Assembly (NCBI GenBank): GCA_965602635.1
Contig: CBFCZU010000157.1
Span: 1 to 10,159, forward strand
Direction: 5' to 3'
Length of the DNA stretch: 10,159 nt
Origin: CBFCZU01 sp965602635
GTDB taxonomy: Bacteria; Planctomycetota; Phycisphaerae; SM23-33
The position numbers and the translations under genes are program-made. The first letter of the stretch is position 1, and each line of letters opens with the position of its first letter. Of this stretch, positions 1-5,602 are shown in pieces. The notes under the pieces were generated by a model. The model was not told the DNA's origin, searched no databases, and was given only the letters and a program-made list of their open reading frames with translations.

Positions 1-135
1 GCCGGGGTAGAATGCCCCTCGGCATCGAACGGGGGATGGCTTCATTTCGACCCGTCGGCGGAAGCGCCCAAGTCGACACGCCCGCCGAAGAGCAAGATGG
101 ACCACAACATGGCTGAAGTCCCCAATGGCCACTAG
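1..135 (+). CDS. 3' end of a hypothetical protein (partial)
   Basis: Frame 1 is open from the first base to a TAG at 133-135 and gives a 44-residue C-terminal tail that is rich in Pro, Lys and Ser and contains GGWLHFDPS. I recognise no family. Most codons end in G or C, as in the neighbouring genes, whereas the competing frame 3, open to about 114, has a weaker third-position bias. The stop lies 28 nt before the start of the glycoside hydrolase gene on the same strand, so the two could be co-transcribed. A coding origin is likely but not proven from so short a piece. Confidence 0.42.
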   Translation, partial: AGVECPSASNGGWLHFDPSAEAPKSTRPPKSKMDHNMAEVPNGH

Positions 136-163
136 AATGAGGCCGGACGGCAGGAGATATCCC

Positions 164-1330
164 ATGCATCGCGTCATGCTCATACTGGCCGTGAGCGGGC
201 TCGCAGCTCTTGCATTGGCTGTTGGCCCTGGGACCGAGAAGACGGCGGAGAAGCCTCTGCAACGGCGGATTGCGGAGCGGACGTATCCGTCGGTCTTCCA
301 GGCGTGGAACCCGGCGGAGAACGTCAAGGGCGAGTCGAAGCTGGTGACGGTGGCGCGGCATGACCTGATCTTCCACGGGCCGGGCTTCTTCGGCCTGCGA
401 TGGAAGGGCAAATCCTATGGCCTGGCGACGGCACTGAAGGATGAGAGCATCGTCGCCGGGCGGAAGCGCCGGACCAAGCTGCTGAAGCTCAACCCCAACC
501 TCGTGCTGCTGGCGGAGATTCGCTACCGCGACGCCTGGAAGGGCTTCCTGCCGGCCGGCCACAAGTGGTGGATGCGCGGCCGGGACGGCAAGGCGGCCCC
601 CGGCTGGGCGGAGGGCAAGTTCCTCAAGCTGGACTACACCAGCGCCGACTACCGCGCCCACGTAGCCGCCCGCTGCAAGGCCGTCGTCGCCAGCGGCGTC
701 GTCGACGGCGTCATGCTGGACTGGTGGCGCGACGACGAGCACCGCCTCGCCCTGATTAAGGCCGTCCGCGCGGCCGTCGGCGAGAAGGCCCTGATCGTCG
801 CCAACGCCAACGATCGCACCACGCCGAAGACGGCCAGCTACATCAACGGCTACTTCATGGAGTGCACGCGCTCGAAGACGCCGGCCGACTGGAAGCGCAT
901 CGCCCGCACCCTCCGCTGGTCCGAGCACAACCTACGCAAGCCCCGCGTCAACTGCCTGGAAACGTGGTTCCACAAGAGCCGCCGCGACCTCCACCTCATG
1001 CGGGCCACGACCACGCTGGCCCTGACGCACTCGGACGGATATTGCCTGTTCGGCGACCCCAACCCCCTGCCGACGCCGGACCATCTGCACGACTGGTACC
1101 CGTTCTGGCGGCGCTCCCTCGGCCGGCCGAAGGCGAAGGGCCGCAAGCGCGACGACGGCGCCTGGCAGCGCGAGTTCGACAAGGGTACGGCCGTGTACAA
1201 CCCGATGGGCAACGCGAAGGCCACGGTCGTCTTCGCAACGCCGTACAGGAGCCTCCGGACGGGCAAGGCCGACCGAACGCACGAGCTGCCCGCCTGCGAC
1301 GGGGACATTTACTTGCGGAATACCGACTGA
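164..1330 (+). CDS. Secreted putative glycoside hydrolase (GHL15-like TIM barrel)
   Basis: 388 residues. Residues 1-20 are a hydrophobic signal peptide (HRVMLILAV, then Ala/Leu-rich), so export is expected. The body resembles the hypothetical glycosyl hydrolase families of barrel type. Residues 115-120 (LLAEIR), 181-188 (DGVMLDWW), 210-215 (LIVANA), 229-234 (GYFMEC) and 293-299 (YCLFGDP) look like successive barrel strands, with Asp186 and Glu233 as candidate catalytic acids. Residues 340-357 look like the C-terminal beta region such enzymes often carry. Start: ATG at 164 has AGGAG at 152-156 with a 7-nt spacer and places the signal peptide at the N-terminus; the in-frame ATG at 125 has no ribosome site and overlaps the upstream ORF's stop. 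Codon bias matches the GC-rich neighbours. The substrate cannot be told. The family call is by motif memory and is moderate; the gene itself is near certain. Confidence 0.85.
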   Translation: MHRVMLILAVSGLAALALAVGPGTEKTAEKPLQRRIAERTYPSVFQAWNPAENVKGESKLVTVARHDLIFHGPGFFGLRWKGKSYGLATALKDESIVAGRKRRTKLLKLNPNLVLLAEIRYRDAWKGFLPAGHKWWMRGRDGKAAPGWAEGKFLKLDYTSADYRAHVAARCKAVVASGVVDGVMLDWWRDDEHRLALIKAVRAAVGEKALIVANANDRTTPKTASYINGYFMECTRSKTPADWKRIARTLRWSEHNLRKPRVNCLETWFHKSRRDLHLMRATTTLALTHSDGYCLFGDPNPLPTPDHLHDWYPFWRRSLGRPKAKGRKRDDGAWQREFDKGTAVYNPMGNAKATVVFATPYRSLRTGKADRTHELPACDGDIYLRNTD

Positions 1331-1331
1331 A

Positions 1332-1396
1332 ACATAACAGGCCAGATCGAGAGTGTTGTCGCGTAGCCATGACAGACTCTCATCTGCACGTTCGGC
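1332..1396 (+). repeat. attC-like imperfect inverted repeat, site 1
   Basis: Spacer between the hydrolase stop and the first GNAT gene. Left arm GCCAGATCGAGAGT (1341-1354) pairs with right arm ACTCTCATCTGC (1376-1387) through GAGAGT/ACTCTC, AGAT/ATCT and GC/GC. Two C residues are bulged out, both on the left arm. Outside the arms lie ACATAAC (1332-1338) and GTTCGGC (1390-1396), each one mismatch from the integron R'' (RYYYAAC) and R' (GTTRRRY) consensus, each separated from its arm by 2 nt. One-sided extrahelical bases flanked by AAC and GTT are the hallmark layout of attC sites, at a normal length of 65 bp. Chance or another repeat family cannot be excluded by eye. Confidence 0.42.
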
Positions 1397-1404
1397 AAAG
1401 GATC

Positions 1405-2298
1405 ATGCAGACTACAGTCAGGCACTACAACCAGGCGGCTGACTACGAGAAGGTCGGCCGGTTCCTCGTGAGGACATACCGTACGACGGGTGGGCATATC
1501 AACTGGCATCAGCCGCGCTGGGAATACATGCACTACCATCCCATGGTCCGGGGAGTCGATCTGAGCTGCATCGGCGTCTGGGAGGCGAACGGTGAAGTCG
1601 TCGGTGTCGTCCATCCGGAATGTGCGATGGGAACGGCCTACTTCGAGATCGATCCTGAACATGGCGCTCTCAAGGGGGAGATGCTGAGATATGCCGAGGA
1701 GCACCTGAGCGCATCGAGGGATGGCCTGCGGCGGCTCCGCGTTCACATCAACGATGAGGACGATGCCTTCCAGAAGGTGGCCTCGGCGATGGGATATGTG
1801 AAAGGCGATGGGTGCGAGCGGATGTCGCATTTCCTCATTCCGGCGCCGTTCCCGGCAGTGCCCCTGCCCGCGGGCTTCAGGTTGAAGAGCCTGGCCGAGG
1901 ATAACGATCTGCGCAAGCTGAGTCGCGCCCTCTGGCGGGGGTTCAACCATGGGGACGAACCGCCGGACGACGGGATCGAGGACAGGAAGTTCATGCAGTC
2001 GGCCCCGAACTACCGGAAAGATCTGAACATCGTTGTGGAGGCGCCCGACGGAAACTTCGTATCCTACTGCGGCATGTGGTACGAGCCCGTGCATTCGATC
2101 GCCTACGTCGAGCCTGTGGCTACCGACCCTGACTACCGTCGCATGGGACTGGCCAGCGCGGCCGTGCTGGAAGGCGTTCGGCGCTGCGGGGAAATGGGCG
2201 CCAAGGTGGCCTGCGTTGGGACAACGAAGCCGCTCTACCTGTCGCTGGGATTCCGCCTGGCGTACAGCAGTTCTATCTGGCAACGGGAATGGACGTAG
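1405..2298 (+). CDS. Two-domain GNAT family N-acetyltransferase
   Basis: 297 residues with two acetyltransferase-fold halves. The N-terminal half (about 1-145) has the family-like opening ADYEKVGRFLVRTYR and NWHQPRWEYMHYHP but a degenerate acetyl-CoA loop. The C-terminal half (about 155-297) carries the canonical motif A: VEPVATDPDYRRMGLA (235-250, the R/Q-x-x-G-x-G/A pyrophosphate loop), followed by a helix and YLSLGF (278-283), the usual motif B. It should transfer an acetyl group from acetyl-CoA to an unknown amine in the cytoplasm. Start: ATG 1405 fits the family N-terminus and follows the recurrent junction box ending in GGCAAAGGATC; ATG 1369 is in frame but would start inside the inverted repeat. 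Codon use is less GC-extreme than in the hydrolase upstream, suggesting separate ancestry. Substrate unknown. Confidence 0.88.
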   Translation: MQTTVRHYNQAADYEKVGRFLVRTYRTTGGHINWHQPRWEYMHYHPMVRGVDLSCIGVWEANGEVVGVVHPECAMGTAYFEIDPEHGALKGEMLRYAEEHLSASRDGLRRLRVHINDEDDAFQKVASAMGYVKGDGCERMSHFLIPAPFPAVPLPAGFRLKSLAEDNDLRKLSRALWRGFNHGDEPPDDGIEDRKFMQSAPNYRKDLNIVVEAPDGNFVSYCGMWYEPVHSIAYVEPVATDPDYRRMGLASAAVLEGVRRCGEMGAKVACVGTTKPLYLSLGFRLAYSSSIWQREWT

Positions 2299-2300
2299 AG

Positions 2301-2354
2301 GCCCAGCAAGCCGGATGCAGGCGATCCTGATGTGCCTGATCCGCACCGTTCTGT
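2301..2354 (+). repeat. attC-like inverted repeat, site 2 (short form of site 3)
   Basis: Begins 2 nt after the stop of the two-domain GNAT. Left arm CGGAT-(G)-CAGGC (2312-2322) pairs with GCCTG-ATCCG (2334-2343); G2317 is the only bulged base. Four-nt spacers separate the arms from GCCCAGC (2301-2307; one mismatch to RYYYAAC) and GTTCTGT (2348-2354; two mismatches to GTTRRRY). The stretch GCAGGCGATCC-T-GATGT followed by GCCTGATCCG is shared almost base for base with site 3, which has 11 extra nt in its loop. This duplication is seen directly; the attC reading is inference. Confidence 0.45.
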
Positions 2355-2362
2355 GCACGAAA

Positions 2363-2818
2363 ATGGAATGGACACGAGACAACTTCACGGTCACGACTGA
2401 CCAGGCCAAGTTCGACATGGACTTCGTGGTGGCGTCGCTTCAGGGCGCGTGGCGCAAAGGCGCCACGCGGGAGAGAATCGCGAGCGCGTTCGGCAACTCC
2501 CTTTCCTTCGGCCTGTTCGACGGAGAGAGGCAGATCGGATGCGTCCGTGCGGTCACCGACCGCCAGTTCGTCTCCTGGATCTGCGATATGTTTCTTGATC
2601 CGCGATACCGGGGCAAGGGATTGGGGCAGTGGCTCATGGACTGCGTCAAGAACCACCCGGACATGGTTCACACGCGACTGGTTTTCAGCTCGGTTCCCGA
2701 ATCCCAAGCGTTCTACGAACGCATCGGATTCAAGCTGATGGAAAGAGGATATACAATGCCCCCAAGGGGCACAGCACAATCTCCTGCAGGCGATCCCGAT
2801 GTTCATCGGGACGCCTGA
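2363..2818 (+). CDS. Single-domain GNAT family N-acetyltransferase
   Basis: 151 residues. It matches a widespread small GNAT family by its opening MEWTRDNFTVTTD, the segment NSLSFGLFDGERQIGCVRAV (45-64), motif A FLDPRYRGKGLGQWLM (77-92, with the RGKGLG acetyl-CoA loop) and the C-terminal FYERIGFKL (117-125). It probably acetylates a small amine or amino acid; the substrate is unknown. Start: ATG 2363 matches the family N-terminus; ATGs at 2315 and 2330 would add residues coded by the inverted repeat. The family normally ends near residue 130, and the last ~20 residues (PRGTAQSPAGDPDVH) are translated from the next repeat, with the stop inside its right arm. That is how many integron cassettes end and supports the gene having been joined to the repeat. 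Confidence 0.88.
   Translation: MEWTRDNFTVTTDQAKFDMDFVVASLQGAWRKGATRERIASAFGNSLSFGLFDGERQIGCVRAVTDRQFVSWICDMFLDPRYRGKGLGQWLMDCVKNHPDMVHTRLVFSSVPESQAFYERIGFKLMERGYTMPPRGTAQSPAGDPDVHRDA
2757..2771. repeat. Perfect 6-bp hairpin TGCCCC-CAA-GGGGCA
   Basis: A perfect inverted repeat with a 3-nt loop in the 3' end of the second GNAT gene, just before site 3. It may extend the folded structure of that site or be a separate stem. No T-run follows, so it is not a classical terminator. Confidence 0.4.
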
Positions 2819-2833
2819 TCCGTGACGTTGGGA
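2769..2833 (+). repeat. attC-like inverted repeat, site 3 (14-bp stem, one bulged A)
   Basis: The best stem in the window. CAGGCG (2787-2792), a bulged A (2793) and TCCCGATG (2794-2801) pair with CATCGGGA (2804-2811) and CGCCTG (2812-2817), giving 14 base pairs around a TT loop with one extrahelical base. To the right, ATCCG and TGAC lead to GTTGGGA (2827-2833; one mismatch to GTTRRRY). To the left, GCACAGC (2769-2775) is a weak R'' match. From this left end to ATCCG the site aligns with site 2, apart from the loop insertion and a divergent left outer arm. The right box overlaps the methyltransferase ribosome site. The TGA of the preceding GNAT is inside the right arm. Confidence 0.5.
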
Positions 2834-2842
2834 AGGAAGACA

Positions 2843-3655
2843 ATGACCGATAGATCACCATTGGAGCAGGCCTTGGCAGGATGGCAGCTACCGGACGGGG
2901 ACGATCTGCTGGACCGCGTTGAGCGGATGATCCGACCCGCTCTGCTGGCCGGGCATTTCGGCTCGAGCTACACCCGGATAGTCTCCAGGCTCCAGTATCA
3001 CCTCGGCGGCGCCCAGGACACGGACGAACTCGCCGACCTTGCGCGCCTGTCATCGGCCGATCACGTGCTCGACGTCTGCTGCTTCATCGGCGGCCCGGCG
3101 GTACAGCTCGCCGATCGGATGGGATGTCGAGTCACGGGAATTGACCTCGACCAAGACGCCATCGCCGGGGCAAGCCGACTTGCCGAGGTCGTTGGCCTTT
3201 CAGACCTGCTCGATTTCAGAGTCGCCGACGCCGGCGACCTGCCCTTTGAGGATCGGACGTTCAGTGTCGTGTGGAACCAATGCTCGTTGGACCCCGACGA
3301 GCACTGGCTCGAGGAATTCGATCGCGTCCTGTCGCCGGGCGGCCGGTTCGCCTTCACGTTCCAGATGAAGGGCACCAACGACGACGGCAGATGGACCCTC
3401 GAGGACCTGATCTCGCTGGTCGAGCGCCTCGGATATCGGATCGACCATTCCGACGACATAACCCAGCGCGATATTCGGATCGGATGGAACGCTCTGGACA
3501 GCAGGCTGTCCGAGCGAGAGGACGAGTTCCGCGAGGTTTTTGGCCCCGAGTGGGTGGCGAAGGCCCATGAGGAGTTCCGAGGCGAGGCGGAGGCGATGCG
3601 CCAAGGCAGATGGGGCAACGGCAGAATCGTCGCGACAAAACAGGGCAGCCCATAG
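2843..3655 (+). CDS. Class I SAM-dependent methyltransferase
   Basis: 270 residues with the Rossmann methyltransferase order. Motif I is HVLDVCCFIGGPAVQLA (74-90; the SAM loop, with Cys-Phe-Ile where Gly is usual). VTGIDLDQ (97-104) has the acidic ribose-binding Asp, FRVADAGDLPFEDRTFSVV (125-143) spans motifs II-III, and EEFDRVLSPGGRFAF (157-171) is the post-III strand. The GGPA...GCRVTGIDL style recalls sarcosine/dimethylglycine and related small-molecule N-methyltransferases, so a small amine or metabolite substrate is more likely than nucleic acid; this is inference. Start: ATG 2843 has AAGGA at 2833-2837 with a 5-nt spacer. The helical N-terminus (1-70) may form a substrate lid. The gene is flanked by inverted repeats on both sides and is less GC-biased than the minus-strand genes. 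Confidence 0.9.
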   Translation: MTDRSPLEQALAGWQLPDGDDLLDRVERMIRPALLAGHFGSSYTRIVSRLQYHLGGAQDTDELADLARLSSADHVLDVCCFIGGPAVQLADRMGCRVTGIDLDQDAIAGASRLAEVVGLSDLLDFRVADAGDLPFEDRTFSVVWNQCSLDPDEHWLEEFDRVLSPGGRFAFTFQMKGTNDDGRWTLEDLISLVERLGYRIDHSDDITQRDIRIGWNALDSRLSEREDEFREVFGPEWVAKAHEEFRGEAEAMRQGRWGNGRIVATKQGSP

Positions 3656-3658
3656 GTC

Positions 3659-3719
3659 GCCCAACCACGGCATCGGGCCCACGTTCTAAGGGCCGGGACT
3701 GATGCCCGACGTCAGGGGC
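3659..3719 (+). repeat. attC-like inverted repeat, site 4
   Basis: Starts 3 nt after the methyltransferase stop with GCCCAAC (3659-3665), a perfect match to the integron R'' consensus RYYYAAC. GGCATC (3669-3674) pairs with GATGCC (3701-3706), and GGCCC (3676-3680) with GGGCC (3690-3694) across a 9-nt loop; GGGACT (3695-3700) is unpaired on the right. The right end reads GACGTCAGGGGC, so the expected GTT of R' is GTC. The right half, from CTAAG (3686) to the following ATG (3725), aligns with site 5. The weak point is the non-canonical right box. Confidence 0.42.
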
Positions 3720-3724
3720 AAGCC

Positions 3725-3814
3725 ATGCGCGAGCCATCACCAATTCTGGAGATGATCGGGTCAAGACGGACGATCAGAGCCTACCAAGATGAAAACAGAA
3801 ATACCGTTGAATAG
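3725..3814 (+). pseudogene. Nitroreductase N-terminal remnant
   Basis: A 29-codon ORF, too short for ordinary gene finding. It begins MREPSPILEMIGSRRTIRAY and continues QDEN before a TAG at 3812-3814. The pattern ILExIxSRRxIRxY is the diagnostic N-terminus of FMN nitroreductases, whose Arg residues bind the FMN phosphate. The rest of the usual ~170-200-residue protein is absent, because the frame runs into the flavin reductase gene whose ATG (3789) lies inside it. The ATG directly follows the conserved box GACGTCAGGGGCAAGCC, as if an intact nitroreductase gene once sat here and was replaced from about codon 22 on. It might still be translated and couple ribosomes into the downstream gene, which has no good ribosome site of its own. 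Confidence 0.6.
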
Positions 3815-4343
3815 AGCACAGTGGCTGGTCGAACCCGGCTGTGTTGTCCTGGTGACATCCGGCAGCATGAAAAGGCCGAACGTGATGACGTTCAGCTGGC
3901 AGACGCCCGCGAATACCGGCAGTCCCTGCCTGGTGCTGCTGGTCATGTACCATGCCAGATATTCGTATGAACTGATCAAGCAGAACCGCGAACTGGTCAT
4001 CAACATCCCGGGCGAAGCCCTACTTGAGCAGACCCATTTTGTGGGCACAGTGACGGGCAAGGATGTTGATAAGTTCAAGGAGAGCGGTTTGACTCCGGCA
4101 CCTGCAAAGGAGGTAGCACCTCCCTTGATAGAGGAATGTGGCGGTCATTTGGAATGTCGAGTAGCGGACATATTCGGGATGGAGACGCATGACCTGCTGG
4201 TCTGCGAAGTCGTCCGAGCCCTGGCTGACGCAGACCTGTTCGATGGGAAGTGGATTCCCGAAAAGTTCCACACGTTGCACTATCTTGGTGGAACCAGCTA
4301 CGGCGTTATGGACCGGGGAGTTAAGGCACGAGGCAAGAGATAG
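3789..4343 (+). CDS. Flavin reductase-like FMN-binding protein (flavoredoxin type)
   Basis: 184 residues, full length for the flavin reductase-like/flavoredoxin family with an FMN-binding split barrel. Visible family features: LNRAQWLVEPGCVVLVTSG (7-25) at the N-terminus; RPNVMTFSWQTPA (29-41), the FMN-contacting segment; HARYSYELIKQNRELVINIP (55-74); VGTVTGKDVDKFKESGL (85-101); PLIEECGGHLECRV (112-125); and the terminal FHTLHYLGG (160-168). It probably binds FMN and passes electrons from NAD(P)H or a redox partner; the exact reaction is unknown. There is no good Shine-Dalgarno, and the start overlaps the nitroreductase remnant by 26 nt. Codons such as AAA, ACA, ATA, AAT and AGA are frequent, unlike the GC-rich neighbours, which suggests acquisition from elsewhere. 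Confidence 0.9.
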   Translation: MKTEIPLNRAQWLVEPGCVVLVTSGSMKRPNVMTFSWQTPANTGSPCLVLLVMYHARYSYELIKQNRELVINIPGEALLEQTHFVGTVTGKDVDKFKESGLTPAPAKEVAPPLIEECGGHLECRVADIFGMETHDLLVCEVVRALADADLFDGKWIPEKFHTLHYLGGTSYGVMDRGVKARGKR

Positions 4344-4346
4344 CAC

Positions 4347-4426
4347 GATCTGTCGGATGACCGTGGGATAGACACGGAACCTATCTGGCTCGCGCTAAGA
4401 AGGTCCGATCATCCCAGACGTCGGGC
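4347..4426 (+). repeat. attC-like inverted repeat, site 5
   Basis: Spacer after the flavin reductase stop. GAT, TCGGA and CC (4347-4362, with CTG and TGA unpaired) pair with GG, TCCGA and ATC (4402-4413, with TC unpaired); alternatively GGATGA (4355-4360) pairs with TCATCC (4409-4414). An internal GATAG/CTATC stem lies between. The right end CTAAG...GACGTCGGGCAGGCCATGG (4395-4435) aligns with site 4, matching about 24 of 27 positions over GACGTC...GCCATG with two single-base gaps. The box is GTCGGGC rather than GTTGGGC, and no good left box is visible. This site closes the lower-GC block, 20 nt before the end of the convergent minus-strand gene. Confidence 0.38.
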
Positions 4427-4446
4427 AGGCCATGGCACGGCGGGGG

Positions 4447-5577
4447 TCAGTATTCGCCGTACGTCCGGGCCGTCTCGATCATGGCGCGGATGTTCTCGTC
4501 GGGCGTGTCCCGCCCGCACTGGTCGCCGGTCGAGAGGATGAATCGCCCGCCGCCCGCGGCGGCGTCGATGGCCTGCCTGCTGGCGGCGGCCACGTCGGCG
4601 GCCGAGCCGCGGAGCATCACGTCGGTCGTGTGCAGGTTGCCCTTCAGGACGATCTTCTCGCCGTAGAGCCGCTTGATCTCACCCAGGTCGCAGTCGCCCA
4701 TCGGCGGCGGCTCGAGCGGGTCGATCACCGTCAGGTCGGTCTCCTCGGCGAACATCTCGACCAGCCGCCTCTCCGGCCCGCAGGAGTGGACCTGCGTGGG
4801 GAAGCCCGCGGCCGTCGCCAGCTCGATGGCCCGCTTGACGGCCGGGAAGGCCAGCCGCCGGAAGATCTCCGGGGTCTGGAATATCAGCGTCCCCGAGCCG
4901 CCGACGCACAGGAAGTCCGGCCTGGGGTCCATGCCCATGATCCGCGCGAATCGCCGCTCGACGGCCTCGACCCGCTCTTCGGCGAACCGCTCGTACTCGC
5001 CGCCGTGGTCGTGATAGCGGTACACGTCCTGCTCGCAGCTCAGCACCACGGTCGATGTGAGGTACACGCCGACCAGCCCCTGATCGCCCAGTAGGGCCAT
5101 GACGCGCTTCAGGCCGGCGGGGCTTCTGTCCACGGGCCTGACGCCCTCCACCGGCTCGAATCGCTGGGGCACCGCCGGCAGGGCGATCCTGGCCGGTTCG
5201 ACCGTCACCGGCGGGTCGGCCACGCGATAGACCCGCACCTTGTCGGCCCAGGTTCGCCTGCCGCCGTCGGCGTAGCTGTCCTGCACGACGATGCGGCGCT
5301 CGTCGCGCTGGACGATGAAGCTCTCGCTCGGCGGCCCGGGCGGCGCCTCGTCGGCGAACCGCAGCGGGAAGTACCCGTCCATCAGCGAGTCGATGTCGAA
5401 GTGCCTGGCCGCGGCGATGTACGCCTCCCAGATGGGCGGGTCGTTGTAAAGGTAGAGGTCCCAGAAGGGCTTGCCCGTCATCCGGGCGGGGATCATGTTG
5501 GAGAAGTCCGGCGCCACCGGCACGCGGTCGGGTACCTCGCCGGCCAGGACCTTCAGGAGTCTCTCGCGCGACGTCAT
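4447..5577 (-). CDS. Uroporphyrinogen decarboxylase/corrinoid methyltransferase-family protein
   Basis: 376 residues of the URO-D superfamily, closer to MtaA/CmuA-like methyltransferases than to HemE. HSC at 264-266 and Cys354 in STGDQCGRDTPDENI (349-363) supply the His-x-Cys...Cys zinc site that activates thiols in the methyltransferase members. VLKGNLHTTDVML (310-322) and the TPDEN end are typical of the superfamily. The N-terminal TSRERLLKVLAGEVPDRVP is the usual opening. Such proteins demethylate methylated corrinoids, or act on unknown substrates in many planctomycetes; a role in heme synthesis is unlikely. Start: ATG 5577 is the family start and has no ribosome site, but TACAAT lies 7 nt upstream (see promoter). 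It follows the phosphatase stop by 25 nt. The substrate and any corrinoid partner are not in the window. Confidence 0.88.
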   Translation of the reverse strand: MTSRERLLKVLAGEVPDRVPVAPDFSNMIPARMTGKPFWDLYLYNDPPIWEAYIAAARHFDIDSLMDGYFPLRFADEAPPGPPSESFIVQRDERRIVVQDSYADGGRRTWADKVRVYRVADPPVTVEPARIALPAVPQRFEPVEGVRPVDRSPAGLKRVMALLGDQGLVGVYLTSTVVLSCEQDVYRYHDHGGEYERFAEERVEAVERRFARIMGMDPRPDFLCVGGSGTLIFQTPEIFRRLAFPAVKRAIELATAAGFPTQVHSCGPERRLVEMFAEETDLTVIDPLEPPPMGDCDLGEIKRLYGEKIVLKGNLHTTDVMLRGSAADVAAASRQAIDAAAGGGRFILSTGDQCGRDTPDENIRAMIETARTYGEY

Positions 5578-5584
5578 GGGCGGG

Positions 5585-5590
5585 ATTGTA
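5585..5590 (-). promoter_or_regulatory. -10 box (TACAAT) for a leaderless URO-D-family transcript
   Basis: On the minus strand ATACAAT is followed by 7 nt (CCCGCCC) and the ATG of the URO-D-family gene, so transcription would begin at or next to the start codon. No Shine-Dalgarno is present. No convincing -35 is seen (TTGTCG at 5616-5611 is 20 nt away). The box lies in the 25-nt gap after the phosphatase stop. Confidence 0.45.
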
Positions 5591-5602
5591 TCGGCCCGGC
5601 GA

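Noticed and set aside
862..1404. Long N-terminal extension of the two-domain GNAT frame
   Set aside because: It runs through the hydrolase gene in another frame and through the inverted repeat; family similarity begins at 1405.
1309..2418. 369-codon minus-strand ORF opposite the two-domain GNAT gene
   Set aside because: Shadow frame; the plus strand carries the acetyltransferase motifs.
4432..5094. 220-codon plus-strand ORF starting right after the site 5 box
   Set aside because: It is antisense to the conserved URO-D-family gene, Arg/Gly/Pro-rich, and has no recognisable family; a by-product of high GC content.
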